Position numbers and translations under genes: made by a program. This document shows, piece after piece, positions 26,349 to 35,255 of a stretch of 64,000 nt of DNA (its first letter is position 1; the number at the start of each line of letters is the position of its first letter). The notes below the pieces were generated by a model. The model had not been told where the DNA came from, searched no databases, and worked only from the letters and a program-made list of their open reading frames with translations. The DNA is from Exiguobacterium antarcticum DSM 14480 (GTDB lineage Bacteria > Bacillota > Bacilli > Exiguobacteriales > Exiguobacteriaceae), in the NCBI RefSeq assembly GCF_000685865.1, contig NZ_JMKS01000005.1:310001-374000 (forward strand). The letters are read 5' to 3'.

Positions 26349-27614
26349 ATGGAAATCAAAAAATTAGTAGCAGGTCTTTCGGTATCTGTCATGGCAGTCG
26401 GTGCTCTTGCAGCATGTGGTGGTGGCACGGATTCAGGTTCTTCGGACACAAGTTCAGAAGGCGGAAAAAAACCAGCTAAAATCGTCATCTGGGAAGATAC
26501 AGAAAAAGCTGAAACAACAAAAGCAGCTGCTAAAGCGTTTGAAGAAAAAGAAGGCGTCAAAGTTGAAGTCAAAGAAGTAAAAATGACGGATCAACAAAAG
26601 AAAGTCGCTCTTGACGGTCCTGCTGGAAAAGGTCCTGACATCATTCTCCTTCCACATGACCAAATCGGAACAGTTGTTGACCAAGGGTTGATCGCTGAAC
26701 TCAAAGACGGCGAAAAAGCACTTGAGCCATTTATCGATACAGCGAAATCAGCAGTAACGTTTGACGGAAAAGTATACGGTTATCCAAAAGCAGTCGAAAC
26801 ACCAATTCTTCTTTTCAACAAAGATGAGTTAAAAGAAGCACCTGCTTCAATGGATGACTTGTACAAGATTTCAACAGATCAGAAAAAAGACGGCAAATAC
26901 GGTTTCCTCGCACTTTGGGATAACTTCTACTTCGCACACGGTCCGATTGGTGGATACGGTGGATACGTCTTTAAAGATAACGGTGGAAAACTTGATCCTG
27001 CAGACATCGGCCTCAATAATGAAGGCGCAGTCGAAGGAATGGACTACATCGGCAAATGGTACAAAGAAGGTCTCTTCCCGAAAGGTTTGATCGGCGGTGG
27101 CGGTGGTCAAGCAATGGACCAATTGTTCGGCGACAAAAAAGCAGTCGCAGTCATGAACGGACCATGGGCAGTCGCAAGCTACAAAGAAAAAGGTATCAAC
27201 TTAGGGGCAGCAGCTCTTCCGAAGCTTCCTAACGGCGAAGCAATCAAAACATTCGTTGGGGTAAAAACATATGCCGTTTCAGCATACTCAGAAAACGCAG
27301 AGTGGGCTGAGAAGTTCCTCGCATCACTCACTGGCGAAGAGAATGCCAAAGCGATGTTTGAGAAATACAACGAGATTCCACCAGTAACAGCACTTCAAGA
27401 AGATGCAACGATCAAAGACAACGAAGTCGCAGCAGCTGTCTTCGCACAATCTAAAGATGGTGTTCCAATGCCGAACATCGCTGAGATGGGTCAAGTTTGG
27501 GAGCCGATGGCAGCAGCACTTCAACTCGTTGCAACTGACAAACAAGATGCCCAAAAATCAGCTGATGATGCTGTCAAACAAATCAAGCAACAAATCGAAG
27601 CAAACAATCAGTAA
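26349..27614 (+). CDS. malE: Maltose/maltodextrin ABC transporter substrate-binding lipoprotein
   Basis: 421-aa extracellular solute-binding protein (family 1) anchored to the outer face of the membrane. Signal peptide with lipobox ALAAC, Cys23, followed by a Gly/Ser/Asp linker. The MalE-type fold shows IVIWEDTEKAE, DIILLPHDQIG and KVYGYPKAVETPILLFNK. First gene of malE-malF-malG-amylase-malR. The promoter region has cre-like and LacI-type sites. Codon choice and GC3 pattern look like those of a highly expressed gene. Confidence 0.94.
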   Translation: MEIKKLVAGLSVSVMAVGALAACGGGTDSGSSDTSSEGGKKPAKIVIWEDTEKAETTKAAAKAFEEKEGVKVEVKEVKMTDQQKKVALDGPAGKGPDIILLPHDQIGTVVDQGLIAELKDGEKALEPFIDTAKSAVTFDGKVYGYPKAVETPILLFNKDELKEAPASMDDLYKISTDQKKDGKYGFLALWDNFYFAHGPIGGYGGYVFKDNGGKLDPADIGLNNEGAVEGMDYIGKWYKEGLFPKGLIGGGGGQAMDQLFGDKKAVAVMNGPWAVASYKEKGINLGAAALPKLPNGEAIKTFVGVKTYAVSAYSENAEWAEKFLASLTGEENAKAMFEKYNEIPPVTALQEDATIKDNEVAAAVFAQSKDGVPMPNIAEMGQVWEPMAAALQLVATDKQDAQKSADDAVKQIKQQIEANNQ

Positions 27615-27645
27615 TCAACTGAATCGATGAGACAGAATTAAAGAG

Positions 27646-27667
27646 AGGGGGATCTTCGATTCCCCCT
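27646..27667 (+). terminator. Intercistronic hairpin between malE and malF
   Basis: A 7-bp G/C-rich stem (AGGGGGA with TTCCCCCT), loop of about 8 nt, then a weak T-rich tract. It lies 31 bp after the malE stop and 62 bp before malF. It is likely a partial terminator or 3' stabiliser that keeps malE expression above that of the permease genes. Confidence 0.62.
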
Positions 27668-27729
27668 TATCTTTATGGTTGGAAGAGAAGCCTGAGGTCA
27701 GACATGACCTTTGGAAAGGAGAACAGACG

Positions 27730-29082
27730 ATGGCGGCCATTGCGACACCAAAACCAACAAAGACACCAGAACCTAAAACGAATCACCGGACGATTGCGGC
27801 GGTGATATCGATCGTTCCTGGATTGGGGCAACTGTACAACAAACAATTTTTAAAAGGCGCGACTTTTTTTATCGTCGTTCTATCGTATTTTTTAGTTAAC
27901 TTCGAACTGTTTTTTAAAGGAGCTGGGAACGGTCCTGGAGATCGCGGTGCGATTTGGGGATTGATTACACTCGGTGAGGTACCAGGCGTAAGGGGGGATC
28001 ACTCGATCTTCTTGATGGTCGAGGGAATCATTGCATTGATTCTGCTTGTGTTTGGTATCGCCATTTACGTCTGGAACTTTATCGATGCGTATCGGATCGG
28101 TAAGCTCCGTGATATGGAATTAGAAGTACCTTCTTTGAAAATGCAGCTCCGGAACTTCCGTGATAATGGATTCCCGTATGCCATGCTGATTCCATCGTTG
28201 GTTCTCCTAGTCTTTACGGTCGTCTTACCATTGATCTTTACATTTTTGATTGCCTTTACGAACTACAAGTTCAATAACTCACCACCCGCAAAACTCGTCG
28301 ACTGGATTGGAATTCAAAACTTCTTGAACATCTTTACAGTGGATATCTTCCGAGACACGTTCATCAGTGTATTAGGATGGACCTTGATTTGGACAGTCGC
28401 TTCGACAACCGGTGTCATCGCGATCGGAATCGGTCTTGCTGTCTTATTGAATCAAAAAGGCTTAAAGGGAAAACGATTCTTCCGTTCGATTTTGATTTTA
28501 TCGTGGGCAGTACCAGCGTTCATCACGATTTTGATCTTCCGTTCGATGTTTAATGAAACGTTTGGTGTCTTCAATACGACATTACTTCCGGCAATCGGAT
28601 TAGACGGTGGTGTCGAGTGGATGACGGATCCGACCTATACACGACTCGCTTTGATCGGTATTCAGTGGTGGCTCGGATTCCCGTACATCATGACGTTGAC
28701 GACGGGTATCTTACAGTCGATTCCAGAGGATTTGTATGAAGCAGCGACGATTGACGGAGCGACTTCAGGCGAAAAATTCCGTTTGATTACGTTACCGATG
28801 ATCTTGTTTGCAACAGCACCGATCTTAATCACGCAATATACATTTAACTTCAACAACTTCAACATCATCTATCTCTTTAACAACGGGGGACCGGCTGTTC
28901 CGGGTCAATCGGCTGGCGGAACGGATATCTTGATCTCCTGGATTTACAAACTGTCGCTTGGTTCGAATCCGCAATATGGATTTGCCGCAGCGATTACGCT
29001 CGTGTTGTCGTTCTTTATCATGACGATTGCCGTCATTCAGTTTAAACGTTCAAAATCATTCAAAGATGAGGATATGATCTAA
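27730..29082 (+). CDS. malF: Maltose/maltodextrin ABC transporter permease MalF
   Basis: 450-aa inner membrane permease. An N-terminal extension with membrane helices around VPGLGQLYNKQFLKGATFF precedes the binding-protein-dependent permease domain. The EAA loop that docks the ATPase is EAATIDGATSGEKF. ATG at 27730 follows GGAAAGGAGAAC; a longer reading from 27679 lacks a good ribosome site. The stop overlaps the malG start by one base. No ATPase gene (msmX/malK type) is in the window, so a shared ATPase encoded elsewhere is expected. Confidence 0.93.
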   Translation: MAAIATPKPTKTPEPKTNHRTIAAVISIVPGLGQLYNKQFLKGATFFIVVLSYFLVNFELFFKGAGNGPGDRGAIWGLITLGEVPGVRGDHSIFLMVEGIIALILLVFGIAIYVWNFIDAYRIGKLRDMELEVPSLKMQLRNFRDNGFPYAMLIPSLVLLVFTVVLPLIFTFLIAFTNYKFNNSPPAKLVDWIGIQNFLNIFTVDIFRDTFISVLGWTLIWTVASTTGVIAIGIGLAVLLNQKGLKGKRFFRSILILSWAVPAFITILIFRSMFNETFGVFNTTLLPAIGLDGGVEWMTDPTYTRLALIGIQWWLGFPYIMTLTTGILQSIPEDLYEAATIDGATSGEKFRLITLPMILFATAPILITQYTFNFNNFNIIYLFNNGGPAVPGQSAGGTDILISWIYKLSLGSNPQYGFAAAITLVLSFFIMTIAVIQFKRSKSFKDEDMI

Positions 29083-29915
29083 TGAGAAAACAAAACCGAA
29101 TCAATATGGCGTTGTCATACCTCATTTTGACGATCGCCTCGATAATTATCGTGTATCCACTGCTATGGGTTGTCGGGACATCACTGAACCCGGGGAAAAG
29201 CATCACTTCTGATATCTTCCCAAGCAATCCGACATTGATCCATTACTTTGACTTATTTGATGCGACACAAACGGATTACGGCATGTGGTACTTAAACACT
29301 ATCAAAATCGCTGTGATTACGATGGTTGTCTCGGTGGCATTGATTACGTTGACGGGATACATTTTTTCACGGTACCGGTTCGTCGGCCGGAAAAATTCAC
29401 TGATCTTGTTCCTCGTGCTGCAAATGGTGCCACAATTCGTTGCCATCATCGCGATCTACGTCTTGTTGAACATGTTGCAGTTGTTTGATACACATTTGGC
29501 ATTGATTCTCCTCTACGCAGGTGGCGCGATTCCGATGAATACGTATCTTGCAAAAGGATATTTTGATACAATACCAAAGGAACTAGATGAAGCGGCACGG
29601 ATGGACGGGGCAGGACATCTTCGGATCTTCTGGCAGATCATTCTTCCACTCGCTAAACCAATGGTCGCGGTTATCGCCTTGTTTAACTTCATGGCACCAT
29701 TCAACGATTTCATCTTGGCATCACTCGTTCTCCGTTCACCGGAGAAACAGACGTTAGCCGTTGGACTCTACAACATGGTTTCAGAGCAATTTGATAATAA
29801 CTTCACATTGTTTGCGGCAGGTGCCGTGTTATCAGCAGTACCAATCGTTCTCCTGTTCTTCGCTTTCCAGCGCTTCTTCGTATCTGGACTGACAGCAGGT
29901 GGAACGAAAGGGTAA
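29082..29915 (+). CDS. malG: Maltose/maltodextrin ABC transporter permease MalG
   Basis: 277-aa second permease subunit with six predicted helices. EAA loop is DEAARMDGAGHLRIFWQI; the C-terminal AGGTKG is typical of MalG. Starts in the TAATG junction with malF. Together with MalE and MalF it imports maltodextrins; the energising ATPase must come from elsewhere. Confidence 0.94.
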   Translation: MRKQNRINMALSYLILTIASIIIVYPLLWVVGTSLNPGKSITSDIFPSNPTLIHYFDLFDATQTDYGMWYLNTIKIAVITMVVSVALITLTGYIFSRYRFVGRKNSLILFLVLQMVPQFVAIIAIYVLLNMLQLFDTHLALILLYAGGAIPMNTYLAKGYFDTIPKELDEAARMDGAGHLRIFWQIILPLAKPMVAVIALFNFMAPFNDFILASLVLRSPEKQTLAVGLYNMVSEQFDNNFTLFAAGAVLSAVPIVLLFFAFQRFFVSGLTAGGTKG

Positions 29916-29938
29916 TCAATCAAGGGGGAATCAGCGGC

Positions 29939-31468
29939 ATGAGACGAGGCGTGATGCTTCTCCTCTTGCCGCTTCTCTTGTCTATCGGAATATTTCCGCA
30001 GACGAGCGAAGCAGCAGGATGGGAAAAAGAACGGATGTATTTCATCATGGTCGACCGGTTTGAGAACGGTGACCCGAGTAACGATCTAGAAGCAAATTCC
30101 GATGATCCAAAAGCCTTTCAAGGTGGCGACTTAGCAGGGGTCACAAAACGTTTGGACTACATCAAGGAACAGGGGTTCACATCGATTTGGTTGACACCAA
30201 TCTTTAAGAACCGACCGAACGGATACCACGGATACTGGACGGATGATTATTATGAAATCGATCCACATTTCGGGACAAAAGAAGAGTTCAAGACATTGGT
30301 CCAGGAAGCGCATAAGCGTGATCTTAAAGTAGTGCTTGATCTGGTCGTCAATCATTTAGGACCTAACCATCCACTTGTTGAGGAAAAACCAGATTGGTTC
30401 CATAAAGAACAAACCATCATAAACTGGAACAACCAAGCAGAAGTCGAAAACAATTGGTTATTTGACTTGCCAGACTTCAATACGGAAAATCAAGAGGTCG
30501 TCAACTATTTGATTGATGTCGCCAAGTATTGGGTCGATGAGACGGGAATTGATGGCTATCGTCTTGATACCGTCCGGCATGTTCCACCCGGTTTTTGGGA
30601 AAAGTTCATTCCGGCCGTCAAACAAGATCATCCGGATTTGTTCTTGCTCGGAGAAGTATTTGACGGGGATCCACGAAAGATTGCGACGTATTCAAAATTA
30701 GGATTTGATTCCGTCACGAACTTCCCGTTTTATTACGGCATCAAAGATCAATTCACTCGAAAAAATGGTTCGGCGGAAGAGTTGGATTCGGTTTATAATC
30801 GAGATACTACGTTTAACCCGAAAGCGATGTCTTTAGCGAACTTCATTGATAATCATGACTTAAAACGCTTTATCACAGAAGCGAAGATTGGTGGAGCCGA
30901 AGATGAGGAACGTCAACTGCGTCTCGCGTTGTTTGCCTTGTATGCAGCACCAGGAATGCCGATTGTCTATCAGGGGACAGAAGTGGCGATGCCTGGTGGA
31001 GACGATCCAGGAAATCGGATGATGATGGAGTTCGACAAAAACGATAAGATGCAAGAATATGTACAGACGTTAAACAAGATGCGTGATGACTATTCTGCCT
31101 TTGAAACAGGTAAACAGCGAATGGTCGCGAAAACCGATCATATGGCTGTGTTTGAACGAAAAACAAAAAATCAGACAGTCCTGTATGCGATTAACTTAGG
31201 GGAAAAGAAAACGACATTACGTGTAAAGGCATCAGAAGTGGGTGACGATCAACGATTACGGGGGTTACTGTTCTCGGATGTCGTTCGCCAAGATGGTGAT
31301 GCGTATGAAGTGACGCTTGATGCGAACAGTGCCAATGGATATGTGATCGAGCGTTCGCAAGTGAATTGGGTCTCGCTTGTTGCAATTGGGTCAATCGCAC
31401 CGATTCTTGCCTTAATCATTTTGTTCGTGCATCGAAGACGGATCAATCGGACGAAGGAAACACTCTAA
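29939..31468 (+). CDS. Exported, membrane-tethered alpha-amylase family enzyme (GH13)
   Basis: 509 aa. Signal peptide (residues about 1-26, cleavage near SEAA-GW), a GH13 barrel and a C-terminal membrane helix (about 476-497) followed by HRRRINRTKETL. It should be held on the outer face of the membrane. Catalytic residues are Asp210 in GYRLDTVRH, Glu239 in LGEVFDG and Asp307 in FIDNHD. Reads in the malEFG operon 23 bp after malG with GGGGGAA upstream. It would shorten external starch fragments beside the importer. Confidence 0.93.
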   Translation: MRRGVMLLLLPLLLSIGIFPQTSEAAGWEKERMYFIMVDRFENGDPSNDLEANSDDPKAFQGGDLAGVTKRLDYIKEQGFTSIWLTPIFKNRPNGYHGYWTDDYYEIDPHFGTKEEFKTLVQEAHKRDLKVVLDLVVNHLGPNHPLVEEKPDWFHKEQTIINWNNQAEVENNWLFDLPDFNTENQEVVNYLIDVAKYWVDETGIDGYRLDTVRHVPPGFWEKFIPAVKQDHPDLFLLGEVFDGDPRKIATYSKLGFDSVTNFPFYYGIKDQFTRKNGSAEELDSVYNRDTTFNPKAMSLANFIDNHDLKRFITEAKIGGAEDEERQLRLALFALYAAPGMPIVYQGTEVAMPGGDDPGNRMMMEFDKNDKMQEYVQTLNKMRDDYSAFETGKQRMVAKTDHMAVFERKTKNQTVLYAINLGEKKTTLRVKASEVGDDQRLRGLLFSDVVRQDGDAYEVTLDANSANGYVIERSQVNWVSLVAIGSIAPILALIILFVHRRRINRTKETL

Positions 31469-31502
31469 AATACATTTGTAGGGAAATGATGAGGTGAAAG
31501 GG

Positions 31503-32531
31503 ATGCAAGTAACAATCAAGGATGTCGCAAGAGAAGCAAATGTCGCGCCCTCTACTGTATCGCGTGTGATTGCAAACAGCCCGCGGATCAGCCAAAAAAC
31601 GAAGGAACGTGTCCGTCAGGCGATGGAGGAGTTGGGATACTATCCAAACGTTCATGCCCGGAGTCTCGCGAATCGGACAACCCAGGCAATCGGTCTTGTC
31701 ATGCCAAGTGCGGCGACGAAAACACTTCAAAATCCATTTTTCTCAGAAGTGATTCGGGGTATCAGTACGAAAGCACATCAAAACGGATACTCGCTATACA
31801 TGACGACAGGTGTCTCGGAAGAAGAAGTATACGAAGGTGTCGTCTCGATGGTTCAGGGTCGTCGAGTCGATGGGGTCGTCGTCTTGTATTCACGGACGGA
31901 TGATAAAGTCGTCCAGTTTTTACAGGACTCTAAATTTCCGTTCGTCGTCGTCGGTAAACCGTTTAGTGATTCTTCCCATGTGACGTATGTGGATACGGAT
32001 AACTACCTCGCAGGGCGTGAAGTCACAAAATATTTACATCAACTCGGTCACGAATGTATCGCCTTTGTCGGTGGATCACAGGACTTAGCGGTCACACAGG
32101 AACGTGTTGGTGGATACAAAACGGCACTGATGGAAGAAGGCATCCCGATTCATGACTCGTATATCGTCAGTGCGCCGTTCATGACGACAGGCGGGGCCGA
32201 TGCCGTCAAACGTTTGATGTCGCTTGAACATCCGCCGACTGCTGTCGTTGTCAGTGACGACATGATGGCACTTGGTGTCATGAGTACGCTCAATGAGATG
32301 GAAATCAGTGTCCCCGATCAGATGGCAGTCGTCAGTTTTAATAACTTATTCATCGCGGAGTTCTCTAGTCCCCCGTTGACATCAGTCGAAATCAACATCT
32401 TTGGTCTTGGATTTGAAGCGACGAATTGTCTGATCGAACAGATTAATGAAGAAGCGACACCTTACGGAAAACGGGTCATCGTGCCTCATTATCTGGTCGT
32501 TCGCCAATCATGTGGTGGAACCGCCAAGTAA
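31503..32531 (+). CDS. malR: LacI-family maltose regulator (MalR-like)
   Basis: 342-aa repressor. The LacI-type helix-turn-helix is VTIKDVAREANVAPSTVSRVI with hinge helix NVHARSLANR, followed by a periplasmic-binding-like sensor domain (IGLVMPSAATK to the C-terminus). ATG at 31503 is 7 bp after GAGGT; a GTG at 31494 is an alternative. Placement inside the maltose operon and the LacI-type palindromes around it suggest autoregulation. The effector, likely maltose or a maltodextrin, is inferred. Confidence 0.88.
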   Translation: MQVTIKDVAREANVAPSTVSRVIANSPRISQKTKERVRQAMEELGYYPNVHARSLANRTTQAIGLVMPSAATKTLQNPFFSEVIRGISTKAHQNGYSLYMTTGVSEEEVYEGVVSMVQGRRVDGVVVLYSRTDDKVVQFLQDSKFPFVVVGKPFSDSSHVTYVDTDNYLAGREVTKYLHQLGHECIAFVGGSQDLAVTQERVGGYKTALMEEGIPIHDSYIVSAPFMTTGGADAVKRLMSLEHPPTAVVVSDDMMALGVMSTLNEMEISVPDQMAVVSFNNLFIAEFSSPPLTSVEINIFGLGFEATNCLIEQINEEATPYGKRVIVPHYLVVRQSCGGTAK

Positions 32532-32538
32532 GTCTTAA

Positions 32539-32577
32539 ACACCATCAGTCCATCACGGACCGGTGGTGTTTTTTTTG
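32539..32577 (+). terminator. Rho-independent terminator after malR
   Basis: ACACCA pairs with TGGTGT and an inner GTCC with GGAC, followed by an eight-T run. It ends the malEFG-amylase-malR operon. Confidence 0.85.
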
Positions 32578-32647
32578 AGGGAAATGCCGTGAAGAGGGCC
32601 GTCTTGTCCAAAATAGAAAGAGACGCAGAAAAAGAATTTTATTTTCG

Positions 32648-32684
32648 TGCAAACGATTGCATTAGTGGTTATTATGTGTAAAAT
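32648..32684 (+). promoter_or_regulatory. malP promoter overlapped by a LacI/MalR-type operator
   Basis: Operator TGCAAACGATTGCA (32648-32661) overlaps a -35-like TTGCAT (32657-32662); TAAAAT (32679-32684) follows after 16 bp. Overlap with the -35 would give direct repression. The phosphorylase thus appears to share control with malE. Confidence 0.65.
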
Positions 32685-32701
32685 AAAGAAGGTAGAGAAT
32701 A

Positions 32702-32715
32702 TTAAAACGCTTACA
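32702..32715. promoter_or_regulatory. cre-like site in the malP leader
   Basis: TTAAAACGCTTACA matches 13 of 14 positions of the cre consensus. It lies about 18 bp after the -10, a usual place for CcpA roadblock repression. Confidence 0.58.
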
Positions 32716-32762
32716 AAAAGGCTTGTGCGTCCATGTGATTAAGAATGAAGGAGCGACTTAAA

Positions 32763-35063
32763 ATGAAACGATTATTTGATATTAACGAATGGAAGATTAC
32801 AGAACAAGGATTCCATCCGGAAGATAACCGTCTAGCTGAATCGATGACATCGATTGGGAACGGACATATGGGAATGCGAGGGAACTTCGAGGAAGATTAT
32901 TCGGGCGATACCCATCAAGGCATGTATGTCGCCGGTGTCTATTATCCGGACAAGACGCGTGTCGGCTGGTGGAAAAATGGCTATCCAGAATACTTTGCAA
33001 AAGTATTGAATGCCGTCAACATCATGGGTATCCGTGTTTCGATCAACGGAAAAAACGTTGACTTGAACGAATGGGATGTCGTTGATTTTAAACGCGAACT
33101 CGATATGCAACATGGTGTCCTCACGCGGACGATGTTGATCAAAAATGGAACCGAAGAAACGAAAATCGAAGCAAAACGTTTTTTCTCGATCGTCGATAAA
33201 GAGCTTGCCGGACTCCGGTATACCGTCACTCCTGTTAACTTTGACGCAGAAATCGTCATCGAATCCTACCTTGATGCGGATGTCGAAAATGAAGATTCGA
33301 ACTACGATGAAAAGTTCTGGCTCCCCGTCGAACATGGAGCAGAGGAACGGTTTGCCTATGTCACGTCTAAAACGAAAAAACTGGATTGGCATGTGACGGC
33401 AGCAATGATTACAGATGTCGAAGGAGCAAGATGTGAAGTGCTTGAAGGCACATTGCAGTACGTTTCGAATCGCTTCACGAAGCAGGTACCCGCGGGAGAA
33501 TCCGTTACAGCTGAAAAGTTGGTTGCACTCGTGACGAATCGTGATTATGAAATCGAGGACTTGCTTGCTCAGGCGATGAAACGGGTCAATGATGCGTTCG
33601 AAGCTGGATTTGATCATGTTCTGGCTGACCATGAAGCAGCCTGGTTAAAACATTGGGAAGAGGCAGACGTAAAAATCGAAGGCGATATCGAAGCCCAACA
33701 AGGTATTCGATTCAATATCTTCCATATGTTCCAGACGTACACAGGAGAAGACTCCCGTCTAAACATTGGACCAAAAGGGTTTACGGGAGAAAAGTATGGC
33801 GGTGCGACATACTGGGATACAGAAGCCTACTGTCTCAACTTCTACCTCGCGACGTCGAAGCCGGATGTCGCTTGGAACTTACTCAAATACCGTCATAACC
33901 AATTGCCGCAAGCAAAAGAAAACGCGGATAAGAATGTTGGAATGAAAGGTGCCTTGTATCCGATGGTGACGATGAACGGAGAAGAATGTCACAACGAGTG
34001 GGAAATCACGCACGAAGAGATTCACCGCAACGGGGCGATTGCTCACGCTATCTACAACTATACGAACTATACAGGTGATACGTCATACCTTGGACAATAT
34101 GGATTTGAAGTGCTCGTTGAGATTGCGCGTTACTGGGCGAGTCGTGTCAACTATGTGCCACATAAAGACGTCTATATGATCTTGGGTGTAACAGGACCAA
34201 ACGAATACGAAAACAATGTCAACAACAACTGGTACACGAACCTGATGGCAGCCTGGTGTCTTGAGTATGCCCAAACGGTTCACCGTCATTTAGAACAAGA
34301 AGAACCGACACGGTTGGAAGAATTGATGCATCAGCTCGCGTTGACGGATGAAGAATTGGCGCACTGGGCAGATATCGATCAAAAGATGTATTATCCAAAA
34401 GATGACTCTGTGCCGGACGTCTTCATGCAACAGGATGGTTTCATGGATAAGGAACAAATCATGGTCGCAGATCTTGATCCGAAACACTTACCATTAAACC
34501 AAAACTGGTCGTGGGACCGTGTCTTACGTTCCGTCTTCATCAAACAAGCGGACGTCTTACAAGGGTTATACTTCCTGACGGATCGTTTCTCTATTGAAGA
34601 GAAAAAGAAAAACTTTGATTTTTACGAGCCGCGGACGGTCCACGAATCGTCGCTCTCGCCGTGTATCTATTCAATCATCGCGGCAGAAGTCGGGTATGAA
34701 GAAAAAGCAATGGAATTATATCAACGTTCGGCGCGTCTCGATCTTGATAACTACAACAACGATACAGAAGACGGTCTACACATTACGTCGATGGTCGGAT
34801 CTTGGATGTCAATCGTCCACGGATTCGCGGGACTTCGTGTTCAAGACGGTGCCTTGTCCTTTAAGCCGATGTTGCCAAAAGGCTGGACAAGTTATTCGTT
34901 CCGGATGCAATGGCGCGGTCATCACATCCTCGTGCACGTCAAACAAAACGAAGTATCTATCGAGCAGAATATCGGCGAGGCATTTACGTTGCAGCTACAT
35001 GGTGACAGCGTAGAAGTTCCGGCAGAAGGTACGGTTACGATTCCAGCATCGATGACAGTATGA
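32763..35063 (+). CDS. malP: Maltose phosphorylase (GH65)
   Basis: 766-aa cytoplasmic enzyme converting maltose and phosphate to glucose and beta-glucose 1-phosphate. N-terminal super-beta-sandwich, then the (alpha/alpha)6 barrel with catalytic Glu481 in TGPNEYENN, and the phosphate-binding segment HESSLSPCIYS. ATG at 32763 lies 9 bp after AAGGAG. Kojibiose or trehalose phosphorylases share the family; context favours maltose. The usual partner beta-phosphoglucomutase is not adjacent. Confidence 0.9.
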   Translation: MKRLFDINEWKITEQGFHPEDNRLAESMTSIGNGHMGMRGNFEEDYSGDTHQGMYVAGVYYPDKTRVGWWKNGYPEYFAKVLNAVNIMGIRVSINGKNVDLNEWDVVDFKRELDMQHGVLTRTMLIKNGTEETKIEAKRFFSIVDKELAGLRYTVTPVNFDAEIVIESYLDADVENEDSNYDEKFWLPVEHGAEERFAYVTSKTKKLDWHVTAAMITDVEGARCEVLEGTLQYVSNRFTKQVPAGESVTAEKLVALVTNRDYEIEDLLAQAMKRVNDAFEAGFDHVLADHEAAWLKHWEEADVKIEGDIEAQQGIRFNIFHMFQTYTGEDSRLNIGPKGFTGEKYGGATYWDTEAYCLNFYLATSKPDVAWNLLKYRHNQLPQAKENADKNVGMKGALYPMVTMNGEECHNEWEITHEEIHRNGAIAHAIYNYTNYTGDTSYLGQYGFEVLVEIARYWASRVNYVPHKDVYMILGVTGPNEYENNVNNNWYTNLMAAWCLEYAQTVHRHLEQEEPTRLEELMHQLALTDEELAHWADIDQKMYYPKDDSVPDVFMQQDGFMDKEQIMVADLDPKHLPLNQNWSWDRVLRSVFIKQADVLQGLYFLTDRFSIEEKKKNFDFYEPRTVHESSLSPCIYSIIAAEVGYEEKAMELYQRSARLDLDNYNNDTEDGLHITSMVGSWMSIVHGFAGLRVQDGALSFKPMLPKGWTSYSFRMQWRGHHILVHVKQNEVSIEQNIGEAFTLQLHGDSVEVPAEGTVTIPASMTV

Positions 35064-35064
35064 C

Positions 35065-35101
35065 AAAAATTCCGACATGGTCAGCATGTCGGAATTTTTT
35101 T
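35065..35101 (+). terminator. Rho-independent terminator after malP
   Basis: AATTCCGACATG pairs with CATGTCGGAATT, followed by a T run, immediately after the malP stop. Confidence 0.92.
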
Positions 35102-35255
35102 AGTTTTTCCTAAACGTTAAGTTGTGTTCAACTTCCGAAAATGAGAGCGGTACCAAAAAAAGAAATACAATTCTTTCGTCTTCTTGACTATCCGGACTCA
35201 TTTGTTATGTGCTAAAGTGTTCCAAGATAGTTTACGAATGAGAGGAGAACAAGGT

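Noticed and set aside
32832-33632. A 266-codon open frame antisense to malP
   Set aside because: It lies entirely inside the well-supported maltose phosphorylase gene, has no ribosome site and a Cys/His/Phe-rich composition typical of reverse-frame shadows.
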